From Diogma glabrata (lineage: Eukaryota > Arthropoda > Insecta > Diptera > Cylindrotomidae): a stretch of 64,000 bases of DNA. Each line of letters begins with the position of its first letter. Positions within the stretch are counted from its first letter, which is position 1. The notes under the pieces were generated by a model, which did no database searches, had not been told where the DNA came from, and worked only from the letters and a program-made list of their open reading frames with translations. The translations under genes were made by a program, and so were the position numbers. This document shows positions 54,403 through 64,000 of the stretch, piece after piece. Where the stretch lies: assembly GCA_963693315.1 (NCBI GenBank), contig OY856186.1, positions 138,632,980-138,696,979 of the forward strand, given 5' to 3'.

Positions 54403-55605
54403 AACAGCATCTTCAAAGGTTTCTGATTTCTCCAATGTTTCGGCAATATGGATGTGATATCTCTCTTCTGTTTCAGCATTCTTTAATGATGAGGTGTTAA
54501 AACGTTTCCGTTGATTGAATTTTGGAATGCCTGGATTTGGGAAGTGGAACCTTATCGTTGCACATACAAGGAAGTGGCCACTTCCAATGTATGCACCTCT
54601 AAAGGATCGCACATCCAGAACGCTCGAAAAGAAACGTGCTGTTACTAGAACGTGATCAATTTGATTTCGAGTGTTTCCATTCGGTGAGACGGTCTGCTTA
54701 TGAATCGATCGATGCGGAAAGAATGTACTGGCAATTCTCAAATTATTTGATAATGCAAACTCAGTCATTCTCTCACCATTATTATTCGAATTCAAATGCA
54801 AGCTGTTCGGACCCACCACATTTCCATAAGAGATATCTCTTCCAACCTGTCCATTAAAGTCAGCAAGAACCATAATGAAGTCGCGCGTTGATGTGTGTTT
54901 CATAACCTCTTCCAGTGCTATGTAGAAATTATTCTTCTCGTCGACGGTCTTCGCTTCAAAAGGTGCATGCGCGGCAATAACAATAATATTGTTATATGTA
55001 CCGCGTACACGTAGGTAGCAGATCCTTTCACTGACTAGGATGAATTTCATCACTGCTTTTTGTATACGTGCACCAACAAGAAAGCCAGTTCCAAATTCTC
55101 TTCGAGAAGGATGATCACTACAGTACAAAGAATGACTATCCAAATCTTGTTTTCCGATTATCGGCTGTCTAATTTCTTGTAGAACAATAATATCCATCCT
55201 ATACCTCTCAGCCTCTGTTTTTAGACTTATAAGAGCATCAGGAGCGCTCAGACTGCGCACGTTCCACGTTGCGATTCGCGGTTAGGGTGTCAACCTTAGG
55301 CCCAACCCAAATTGTCGTGAATGGGTCCGTTCTGCATATTAAGGTCACCAGAAACAACCTTTTTACATGTTTCTATAGCGAGCCGCTTGGTTCAAGACAG
55401 ACGCCCGCTCCAAGCCGCCCCTGACATGGAGAACAGACGCTTGATTCGCATTGGTTGTAAGGCGCCAATTTGCCGGGATGTAGCGTCAATGACTAAGCAG
55501 TTTTTACTCTGCTTGTCTCCAATACACCAACCTAATTCTGTCAGCATAACCCAGGCAGCATGCCGTGGACGTCGAATTTTGGATTTCGCTACCCCACCCT
55601 AATTT
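54403..55605 (-). pseudogene. Duplicate of the RTE leader and endonuclease
   Basis: The frame 55260-54397 encodes MRSLSAPDALISLKTEAERY through VLADFNGQVGRD and NQIDHVLVT to LEKSETFEDAV, where it runs across the duplication junction into gypsy sequence and stops. The catalytic block reads GSGHFLV here but GSDHFLV in unit 1, so a key Asp is lost in this copy. Otherwise almost identical to 52083-53285. It has no RT and cannot act alone. Confidence 0.88.
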
Positions 55606-56634
55606 TTATTTATGGCTATTTATAATTTTAATAATAATTTAAACACAAAATAGGAACAGCTTGTATTAGTTTTGAATTTGATTTTGTTTTTAGATTTCCT
55701 TTTCATATGGCATTATTGACCAAAAGCAAATGCAACCGGACATTTAATAGCTCAGAACTATAAGTTAAATACTTAGCGTGGTAGTGACTAACGAGAAGCA
55801 CCGCGTTTTATAAATTATTTTAATTTTCTTGCTCTGTAAATTATCGCAGAACAAAGTATATATTAAATGTTTTTATGACTTACAATATTTTGTTTAGCAA
55901 TGTATATATTTTTGTGTAGCAATGTATATACAATATTTTGTTTTACAATGACCGTTTGTGCTATCCACGTGTGCTTCTAGACCAACGAAATTAGAAATTT
56001 AATATTATTATTTAATATTTAAACTACATACACAAATACGTTAAAGACAGATTTAATCCCAAGTAATTATGAACTCTATACACTACGTACCTCGAATAGT
56101 CTGCAATTCACTATTTTTTTATTAAAAAAATTCACAAATTATGCTAAATTTGTGTTTTTCACTAATTAAATATATACATATATTTTAGCACTTTTAAGAA
56201 CGGCTTGTCTCTTCTGCAGAATTGAAAATAATGTTGATCAGAGAAATTTACTGTATTAAATTTTTTTCGAATTGTAATTATAAAAAAAAGTCGAATTTAT
56301 AATCGATTAATATCGATTAATATCGATTAATATAAAAACAAAAGTTTTGTTTTGTGTTTATATGCTTTACAACAGATGGATCTTTTTAGGATGGACATAT
56401 AGTGCGTACATGCAAACCAGTGAGATTATTTAATAAAATGGATTTTTGCAAATGCAGTGTTTAGTCTAAACATTTTTGTTGACATGGAAATGGTACACTC
56501 GTTGGGACGACTCACCCCATGAGAAAAGTCTCAAACGCCGGGCACCAATCGGAATATTACTTTACATAAAAAACATTGATGGTTCTTCTTTATCTAGCGT
56601 AATTAAGTGTTAAAAAAAGGTACGGGTTTATACT
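55606..56634. other. Non-coding sequence, unit 2 of the duplication
   Basis: Second copy of 53286-54314, differing by a few bases (for example 'gacatggaaa' for 'gacatgcaaa' near 56482). Confidence 0.5.
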
Positions 56635-57771
56635 CTACCGAATATCTTTCGCGTGGTAAGTTCCCAGTGACTTTCCAGAATCGTTTAAATTTTCATATGA
56701 AACGTTACCTACTTTCCTAGCAATCGTCGCTGGTATAAACTTCATTGCCAATTTTGCAGAGAAATTCTTTGAAGCATTGCTTTGGACGAAATTACGAACA
56801 AAAACATTTTCACCTGCTGTAAAATTTCTCAACCTTGCTCGAAGATTATATTGTGTGCTGTGTTGATTATGCGCTTTCCTTAGCTGATTTAATACAACTG
56901 CTTGAGCCAATGTCAATCGGTCTGCTTCATTAGATATATATAGTTGATTGTCGCAAAGACATTTCAGATCCTTCAATACTCCATACGTTGAACCATGCAG
57001 GATCTTGTGCTGTCCAAAAACCAAATAGTGTGGAGAAAAACTCGTTGACATATGTACAGTATTGCGTAGAGCTCCAGCGATTTCATCCAGGTGTGCATCC
57101 CACTACTGATAGTCATCCTTGATGTATGCTCTAACCGCTGATAGCACAGATCTATTAACCCTCTCAGAAGTATTGGCTTTTGGTGAGTACTTTGGTGTTA
57201 ACTCGTGCCGCATACCATATTTTAACATCAAATCTTTGAAGGTAACTGAGATAAATTGCGGTCAATTATCGGAGAGTACCGCTTTTGGTACTCCGAAGAG
57301 GTGAAAGACTTTATTCTCTAGACATTCGATAACTTTTGAAGCAGCCGCAGAAATAAAGGCGTACAGAAGAGGAAAACGACTGTACTGGTCAAGCACGATA
57401 AACAAATGTGTATACTCATTTCTAGTTCTTGGGTATAGTCCAAGAAAATCGATGAAAATTCTCTGGAATGGTCTAAAAACAAGAATTTGCTTGCCCATTT
57501 CTGGTCTTGTTGAGAAATTTACTGCTTTACTACATTTGCTGATATCACAACTGTTGATGTAATCCTTGATTTGGGAAATCATGGACGGCCAAAAGTAGTA
57601 ACGTCTTAAGAGTTCCGTTGTCTTTGCAACGCCTTGGTTTGCAGCAGATGGTGGGTTATGTGCTTGCTCAGTAAGTGTTTTTGTTAGTGACTCAGGTACT
57701 ACTAGCTTCCACACCGGTATATCAGTCGCTGAATCCTGCCCTGTCTGAACATAAATCCTTCCATTAATCAC
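56635..57771 (-). pseudogene. Integrase, element B
   Basis: 57771-57262 holds a zinc-binding-like N-terminus (EQAHNPPSAANQGVAKT ... YYFWPSM ... CDISKC) and the core DFLGLYPRTRNEYTHLFIVL with the first Asp, ending at AVLSDN where the next codon is a stop. The core continues beyond with KYSPKANTSERVNRSV-type sequence. A second stop lies near 57106. The C-terminal 138 codons (57051-56635) include GENVFVRNFV and end YHAKDIR. The usual second His of the zinc motif is replaced (A-A-N-Q-G). Two nonsense codons inactivate it. Confidence 0.85.
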
Positions 57772-57798
57772 TTTGAGTGAGCTTTTAGCTGCTCTATT

Positions 57799-59190
57799 CT
57801 ATTCCACGGTAAATATCCTGTCCAAGTATTCTGAATCTGTGAATGCGTTAAAATCCAACCCTACGTGTAAAATTGCATCATCAGTCTCAATTGCGTCAAT
57901 ATTTACCCTGGACAGACTATCTGGGACAACATTTAGAGTTTCTTTTCTATATTCAATTTTGAAATCGAAAGATTGCAGCTTCATGGACCATCTAGCTAGC
58001 CTTCCAGATAGTTCTTTTTGCTCCATCAGCCATCGCAGGCTAGAATGGTCAGTAACAATTGTAAATGGGTAGCCCTCGATGTAGGGTCTGAACTTTTTGA
58101 CACTCATCACCGCTGCCAAACACTCCAATTCTGTGATACTATAGTTTTTTTGAGCTTTGTTTAGCTTATGAGATATGAACGCGATGGGATGCTCTTCATC
58201 TTCTGCTGTTTTTTTAAATAAAACACTCCCAATCCCCGTAGAAGATGCATCACATTGCACATAAACATGCTTTGTAAAATCTGGATTTATAAGTACCGGA
58301 GTTGTTATTAGTGCTTGTTTTAATTGCTCAAATGCATTTTGGGCTTCCACACCCCAATTTTGTTTTGATCCTTTCTTCAACAGATCTGTAATGGGAACTG
58401 TTATAGAGGAGTAATAAAAAATAAATCGTCGGTACGAGCCAGTCATTCCAAGAAACCTTCGAATTTTTTTTGGTGTTTTTGCTACGGGATATTCGTCTAT
58501 AGCACGAACTTTCTCAGGCTCCACTCTAAGGCACCCCTCACCAATTACATAACCAAGGTACTTTGTCTCCTTTAAAACGAACTTACTTTTTTCGACATTT
58601 ATGGTTAGATTTGCAAATTTCAGCAGTCTACCCACTTCCGATAGGAGTGTCGCATGTTCTTCGAATGTTTCTGCAACAACAAGTAGATCGTCGGGGTAGA
58701 CAAAGACCCGATCATGCAACTGGTGAGGTATAACTTTATGGATCAAACGGCACATCGTTTGGGCTGCGTTGCACAACCCAAATGGACTGACCGTAAACTG
58801 GTAGAGTGGACGTCCAGGAACAGTGAAGGCAATTATATCCCTTGAAGAATGCTCGAGAGGAATCTTCCAAAAGGCGTCCTTGAGGTCGATTGTGCTAATA
58901 TAGCGCGTTTTGTTAAGTTGACCTAATAATCCTTCGATAATCGGCAACGGATAGGCATCCTTCACTGTTACTGAATTAACTTGCCTGGCATCGAGACATA
59001 AACGAACCGTCCTGTTCGTCTTCTTCACTAATGTGACTGGAGATGACCAGGAACTGTTACTTTCCTCAATAACGTTCAAGGATAACATTCGGTCCAACTC
59101 TCGATACATATCTTCTTGTACTTTAGGAGATACTGGGCAATATCGTTGTTTTACCGGGGCAGCTTGACCGACATCTATCTGATGACTCAA
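57799..59190 (-). CDS. Reverse transcriptase and RNase H, element B
   Basis: 463 open codons. RT (residues about 1-250) has ESNSSWSSPVTLVKK, VRLCLDARQVN, STIDLKDAFWKIPLE, QFTVSPFGLCNAAQTM and a catalytic box VYPDDLLV. Pro stands at the second position of YxDD, where Leu, Ile or Val is usual, so catalysis is doubtful. The connection has TKYLGYVIGEG and RRFLGMTGSYRRFI. RNase H (about 290-430) has VQCDASSTGIGSVLF, TELECLAAV and VTDHSSLRWLM. Although open, it sits in an element with a stopped integrase and no gag start, so it is a remnant. Confidence 0.88.
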   Translation of the reverse strand: MSHQIDVGQAAPVKQRYCPVSPKVQEDMYRELDRMLSLNVIEESNSSWSSPVTLVKKTNRTVRLCLDARQVNSVTVKDAYPLPIIEGLLGQLNKTRYISTIDLKDAFWKIPLEHSSRDIIAFTVPGRPLYQFTVSPFGLCNAAQTMCRLIHKVIPHQLHDRVFVYPDDLLVVAETFEEHATLLSEVGRLLKFANLTINVEKSKFVLKETKYLGYVIGEGCLRVEPEKVRAIDEYPVAKTPKKIRRFLGMTGSYRRFIFYYSSITVPITDLLKKGSKQNWGVEAQNAFEQLKQALITTPVLINPDFTKHVYVQCDASSTGIGSVLFKKTAEDEEHPIAFISHKLNKAQKNYSITELECLAAVMSVKKFRPYIEGYPFTIVTDHSSLRWLMEQKELSGRLARWSMKLQSFDFKIEYRKETLNVVPDSLSRVNIDAIETDDAILHVGLDFNAFTDSEYLDRIFTVE

Positions 59191-59614
59191 AAGTTGGGTT
59201 CGTCCAAGACGGAAATTTACTTATAATATTTGTTAAAATAAATTGCTGTTCATTTGTAAGGATGTGTTTGTTTTCATTTTCGATAACCTCTGGTTTAATA
59301 TATTTATAGTCAAGCTCATTGACCATTGAGGTTACTAGTCCAAACAAATCCCAGAAATAAATTCCAAGATAAAGTGCCTGCGTCAAATTCAGAGCAACAT
59401 GAAACCTCATCTTTCGACCTTTTCCACCATAGGAAACACTAACTATTACGTGACCTAAAATTGCTTGCTGCTCACCACTTGCAGTCGATAAATATGCTGG
59501 CAAACTGTGCATTTTGATTCGGTTCTCTTTGAGAAATTGTTCAGCTCCACAACCCAACACTGATATACTTGCACCACTATCTAGTAGTCCTTTATAAGGG
59601 ATGTTATTGATCAT
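59123..59614 (-). CDS. Retroviral-type aspartic protease region, element B
   Basis: 163 open codons. GLLDSGASISVLG near the N-terminus is the catalytic D-S-G-A of a retropepsin, followed by a flap-like segment and ILGHVIVSVSYGG, LYLGIYFWDLFG. The end overlaps the start of the RT frame by about 68 bases in a different frame, so the original element either used a frameshift here or has suffered an indel. It would process the Gag-Pol polyprotein. Confidence 0.8.
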   Translation of the reverse strand: MINNIPYKGLLDSGASISVLGCGAEQFLKENRIKMHSLPAYLSTASGEQQAILGHVIVSVSYGGKGRKMRFHVALNLTQALYLGIYFWDLFGLVTSMVNELDYKYIKPEVIENENKHILTNEQQFILTNIISKFPSWTNPTFESSDRCRSSCPGKTTILPSIS

Positions 59615-59937
59615 AATTGTAGCATATGGTTGTAAGTCTTCATTTCTTGGTAGGTATGATTCCGAAATAACCTTTTTGATGTCCTTCCGAAGTTTGAAAT
59701 ACCTAAGGGAACGGTCAAGGGGTGAACCTTTTCGCTTGGGTCTAATGTATTTGGGGTGAATTATTAATGGTGATGTTTTAGATTTCGTTAGAAATTCTTC
59801 TCGCGTTTTATCATGTGATTCAACTCCGGATCTGTGTTTGATGCTGCATCCTCCACATTGACCTCGGGGATAGTGCTTTGGTGAGATTGGGATCTCAAAA
59901 CCACAGGACTCCTGAAATCCCTTTTGAAGTTTCCCGA

Positions 59938-60420
59938 CATTCTAGGTTATTGACATAACTTGCACCGCCACTTGATAGTATTTTTTTCTCCACAACCATA
60001 ACAGAATTGATGACCTATGGGAATCGAACAATTTTTGAAGTAATGACCAGGTCGTCCACAATTCCAACACGTGGTACACGTGATCCGACGAGGTACTATT
60101 AATTGATGGTTTTGGATTTCTATTCCACCCTACCGCACAAACAGAACTAGGGAATGCTGATGGCTCTGAAAAGTCATTTTCCTTAAGTTTATATCATACC
60201 CATTGTAACCCACTTCAACTTCACTAACTTGATGTCTGAATTGGTAGCTCATTTCTGGAAACCAATCTATTCTAGCCCACGTATCTTCTACAGCTACTGC
60301 ACGACTTACCAGGGAAGTAACATCTGTAAACGTTTGTCCAGCGAATTCTGCTTGTAGGCCAGATCTCATGTTTCGAACTAATAAATTTTTAATATCTCGA
60401 TCGGACATTGATTCATGCAA
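59938..60420 (-). pseudogene. Gag C-terminal part with cysteine knuckles, element B
   Basis: 60420-60130 encodes SMSDRDIKNLLVRNMRSGL and TSLVSRAVAVEDTW, the end of a gypsy-type Gag capsid. In a shifted frame at about 60075-59960 lie CWNCGRPGHYFKNC (C-x2-C-x4-H-x4-C) and then CYGCGEKNTIKWRC with a further C two residues on (C-x2-C-x9-C-x2-C). The N-terminal half is missing. Confidence 0.75.
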
Positions 60421-60964
60421 TGGTGGTGTTAAAGATAAAATCTAGTGGTAGTAATCGAGAAATGGCTCTTTAGTTTTTTTTTTTCGGCACTATAAAGATT
60501 GCCTTATATCATCATCGGTACGCCTGTTGTTTACATAAATTTTCACCAAACAAAATAGTGAACATACATACACTAGTGGACTGTATCGTAATGGATTCTA
60601 CTATGCTATATCGAATCAAAATTTAAACCTACACAAATTCAATTACACTACGAAATTAAACACTGAAATGTCGATTAATTTGCATTTATTAATTTCAACA
60701 AAATACACAATAATTTTCAAAATAAAACGCAATTATGTTTTGAATTCACTTTTTTGTTTTTTATACGTTTTTACACATTGAATCTTTTAGATAGACTGAC
60801 TATACAAAAAAAACATGGTTCTTCTCAAAATTTTAACTGTTAATAGGCCATCTCCTTTTCGCATGATATGTGAATTGTTTAAGTTTGTTTATGAATTTTA
60901 TTTATGCTTTACATTAAAATTTTATACAGTGTGATACTAAACATACTCCCGGCCTTGATAAGCT
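60421..60964. other. Unassigned junction between gypsy B and BEL/Pao
   Basis: A/T-rich. The end 'actcccggccttgataagc' directly adjoins the truncated BEL integrase. It may contain LTR sequence of one of the two elements, but no duplicate is present in the window to prove it. Confidence 0.35.
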
Positions 60965-62515
60965 TTAGCTTTCAACTATCCTCTTCAAATGATATTTCAT
61001 GCTTTTTACTCCGGCTTCCCATAGTCCTCCGAATTGAGGTGCTCTTGCAGGTATGAAATTCCACTTAATCCCATCTTTAATACACGTATCATTAACTACA
61101 TCCATATGTTGTTTTGATTGTAGGAGTTGATATAGGTCGTTAAGCTCTGAATTCGCACCCACAAAGTTTGTACCACTATCAGAATAAATCTCCTTACACA
61201 GTCCTCTCCTTGATGTATATCTGTGTAAACAGGCTATAAATGATTTTGAACTCATATCACCTACTAGTTCTAAGTGCATCGCCTTTGTAGCGAAACATAC
61301 AAATAATGCTACATACGATTTTACATTTTTTGTTGATCTAGGCCCTCCTTGTTTCAAAAAAAATGGACCGGCATAGTCTACTCCTGTTTTTAAATAGGGG
61401 TAGATTAATTCTACTCTATTCGCCGGTAAATCACCCATAAATTGTTCATTGTCCACAGGATTTGCCTTAAAACATTTAACACAATCTATGGTGATTTGTT
61501 TGATGACGTCTTTGCCTCTATTTGGCCAATAATTTCTTCTTACAGCTGACAATAAACCTTGTTGCCCAATATGACCATTTTCTTCATGCAAACTTCTTAT
61601 TAACACCTTTGTAAAATGGTGTTTCTTGGGAAGTAAAATTTGATGTTTTTTGTCGTATGGTATATTGGCATTTTTCAAACGACCACCTACTCTGATTAAT
61701 TGATGACTATCAATAAATGGATTTAATGAACGAATTGACGAATTTGTATCCATTCGTTGTTTTGATTTTAACATATTTATCTCCTTAGGAAATTCTTCGT
61801 ATTGCACAATTCTTATGATGCATTTCATTGATTCTTCCAACTCATCAACACTCAAATTTCCATGTATAGGATTACATTTATTTTTATTTTTTGCATTTCG
61901 AAATAATCGGAGAGCTACAATTCGTTGCAATCTTTGAACACTACTAAATCGTTCCATAAATTCGCTTGATCTTTTAGTTGTTGCAAATGTAAATTGAGTT
62001 GCTTTAAATTCAGAAATTGTATCAATTTCAATTTTTAACTTTTGTGGTGGCCACTTATCTTTAGAATATTTCAAAAATGTAGGACCATGCCACCACATTT
62101 GGTTATTTTCAATTTCAGCTGAGCTCATCCCTCTCGAAATAAAATCAGCTGCATTACTTTCAGAAGGTACATGTCTCCAAATATAGTTTGTAGTCAATTC
62201 ATTAATCTCCTCAACTCTATTTCCAACAAAAGTTTTAAGTTGATTTGAAGGAGTTTTTATCCAACATAGCACTATTTCCGAATCTGACCACATATTAACA
62301 GAATTCAACTCGATTTTTAATGATTTCACAACCTTCATCATTAATTTTGACAACAAAACAGCTGCACACAATTCGAGTCTAGGAAGATTGACCCTTTTTA
62401 TTGGCGCAACGCTTGATTTGCTGCACATTAAATTCACTTTAACTTTATTATTTTTGTCGACACATCGCAAATAAATGACTGCGCCGTATGCTTTTTCTGA
62501 GGAATCGCCAAAACC
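60965..62515 (-). pseudogene. BEL/Pao pol, RNase H and integrase part
   Basis: The frame 62470-60965 (501 codons) starts in RNase H (LPRLELCAAVLLSKL, MWSDSEIVLCWI, VPSESNAADFISRG). It continues with an integrase zinc domain (H-x-x-x-GHIGQQGLLSAVRRNYW, CVKC) and the catalytic core: TGVDYAGPFFLKQGG, IYSDSGTNFVGA and PQFGGLWEAGVKSMKYHL, giving the D, D and E. It stops at IVES, well before the normal integrase C-terminus, so the element is 3'-truncated. A one-base frameshift near 62515-62525 separates it from the RT frame. Confidence 0.88.
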
Positions 62516-63935
62516 ATTTCACAGTAACACAATTATCTATCATCACCCATCTTTGAACTGTAAGGTTTCTAATGAGATGTATTTGTTCACTATAATTTAA
62601 CCAAATTTTGCACAATTTGTCAGGTATTTTATCATCCCATCCCAAACTAACTTTCCACAAATCTTGCAAATATATTTTATATTTAATCGTTATTGCCCCA
62701 ATTAATCCCAATGGATCAAATATGGATGCTATTTGGGATACCACTGTTCTTTTAGTAATTATATTACTACTTTTATTATCTTGTATGTTTATTTTAAATA
62801 TGTCTAGATCAGGTATCCATACCAAACCTAGAGTTTTAATTGATCTATTCACTTGGTCTGATTTTTCTAAATCAGTTTCTGGTACATCAGCTAATAAATG
62901 CGGTGTATTTGATGACCATTTTCTTATTCTCATTGTTGCACAATTTAACATTTTGGATAACTGTTTGCGTTTGGTTAATGCCTTCTCCAAATCATTATCA
63001 CCCGACATAATATCGTCCACATAAAAATCATCAACTGCTTCAGCTGCCAACGGGAAATTTTCTCCTTCATCAATTGCGATTTGCCTCAGTACTCTAGTAG
63101 CCAAGAAGGGCGCTGCAGAAGTACCATAAGTTACCGTTTTTAGCTTGTAACTTTTAATACACTCATCTTTTTCATCTCGCCATATAATCTGTTGATGGTA
63201 ACAATCATCATCATGGACATCAATCATCCGATACATTTTCTCGATGTCTCCACAAAACGCATATTTAACTTTTTGGAAACGTAATATAATTGAAAACAGC
63301 TCATCTTGCACTATCGGACCAATCATCATTGCGTCGTTCAACGATATCCCACTTGACGTTTTCGCGGATGCGTCGAACACCACCCTTAATTTTGTTGTTG
63401 AACTATCTCGCTTTTCTTCACAATGATGAGGTAAATAACTATTGATGGACGAACTTGTATTTTCACAAACTGGCTCCATATGATTTAAATTCTCGTACTC
63501 GGCCATAAATTCCAAATATTTTTTGCGCATATCTGGGTTTTGTTGTAACTTATTCTCCAGATATTGAAATCTACTCATAGCCATTATTTTAGAACTTCCT
63601 AGCTCAGAAATATTTTCTTTAAACGGAAGTCTCACCACATATTTTCCGGAATCACGACGATAATAATTTTTCACAAAATGATCTTCACACTGCTTTTCTT
63701 CTTTCGTAAGTGTTCTAACATCATCACATTTTTTCAACTCCCAAAATCGTTGGATTTGTTTATTCAAATCATTTATTGAATTTAAATTGCAACTTACTTT
63801 TTGAATGTTCTCACTAGTTATACACTTTCCACTTACAATCCAGCTTAACGTAGTATTTTGTAATATTGGCAGATTTTTGTTGAATTTAATTTGTTCTGGT
63901 TTAAGTAAATCAAAAAATATGCCAGCTCCCATCAA
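62448..63935 (-). pseudogene. BEL/Pao pol, reverse transcriptase part
   Basis: 495 codons, with the frame continuing toward the window edge. Landmarks: WIVSGKC; FWELKKCDD; RRDSGKYVVRLPFKEN; a YLPHH-type block; KLRVVFDASAKTSSGISLND; FCGDIEKMYRMIDV; YGTSAAPFLATRVL; and the catalytic FYVDDIMSG, characteristic of BEL/Pao, not of gypsy or copia. The last 35 residues are out of frame because of the single-base shift. The upstream protease and gag lie outside the window. Apart from the shift and the 3' truncation the coding sequence is intact, so decay is recent. Confidence 0.9.
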
Positions 63936-64000
63936 AATATCAATTTTGTTAGGAACGTCAAACTTTGGATCAGCTAGTTGAATATTATCACTTATATTTA

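Larger units (their letters stand above)
52083..56722. repeat. 2,320 bp tandem duplication
   Basis: Unit 1 (52083-54402) and unit 2 (54403-56722) are aligned throughout at a constant offset of 2,320 bases, with only a dozen or so substitutions noticed (about 99% identity). Each unit holds the 5' part of the RTE LINE, its leader, about 1.1 kb of A/T-rich sequence and the 3' end of gypsy-like element B. The junction at 54402/54403 joins gypsy coding sequence directly to the RTE endonuclease with a 2-base overlap (aa). Confidence 0.92.
56635..60420 (-). mobile_element. Ty3/gypsy-like retrotransposon B, inactive
   Basis: On the minus strand the order is gag fragment (60420-59938), protease (59614-59123), RT-RNase H (59190-57799) and integrase (57771-56635). 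It is better preserved than element A and of a related family (same cysteine motifs in gag, same integrase ending). The gag N-terminus and the 5' LTR are missing: a BEL/Pao element begins about 540 bases beyond. The 3' end is duplicated in 54315-54402. Confidence 0.85.

Noticed and set aside
62608..63024. 138-codon plus-strand ORF
   Set aside because: Antisense to the BEL/Pao reverse transcriptase, which has unmistakable motifs.

Overview
This is an AT-rich stretch of an arthropod, almost certainly insect, nuclear genome. The only host coding sequence I can support is two exons (19634-19841 and 43230-43388, plus strand) of a DIP (dpr-interacting protein) family immunoglobulin gene. They encode the C-terminal part of Ig domain 1 and the start of Ig domain 2. 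Their splice phases match across an intron of about 23.4 kb. Everything else lies in introns or flanks of that gene and is dominated by nested, mostly decayed transposable elements. The fused host protein, multi-kilobase introns and consensus GT/AG sites rule out a prokaryote. I cannot fix the insect order.

Layout, left to right. 502-14709: a minus-strand Ty3/gypsy-like element (A) with two recognisable LTRs. Its gag has an N-terminal RING-like motif, and the element is broken by a LINE endonuclease scrap and by a 5.4 kb TA-flanked block (7080-12464) holding remains of a spliced gene and a further MITE. 14710-16802: an RTE LINE copy next to a fold-back repeat carrying tRNA-like pol III boxes. 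17.4-22.3 kb: intron sequence with a diffuse minisatellite, DIP exon 1 and a dispersed repeat. 22341-28110: two decayed plus-strand LINEs. 28446-40454: a 12 kb block bounded by about 250 bp inverted repeats. It contains duplicated long-hairpin units, a small transposon encoding a Myb/SANT-like domain, and a minus-strand LINE with an intact 989-codon ORF2 and an ORF1 split by a 2 kb insertion that itself holds a TTA-flanked MITE. 41041-43126: a hAT element with perfect 8 bp target duplications. After DIP exon 2, 44983-49697 is a DNA transposon with about 490 bp terminal inverted repeats, a decayed transposase-like gene and a nested TA-flanked 1.5 kb element. 50071-53285: a near full-length RTE LINE. 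52083-56722: a recent 2.32 kb tandem duplication that copies the RTE 5' end and the adjoining gypsy 3' end. 56635-60420: a second gypsy-like element (B), inactivated by point mutations. 60965 to the window edge: a BEL/Pao pol with one frameshift.

There is no operon-like gene set. The functional story is one neuronal cell-surface gene whose introns have been expanded by serial nested insertion, and the nesting gives a relative chronology. Element boundaries were judged by eye from terminal repeats and target duplications. Family names rest on recognised protein motifs, not on database searches.
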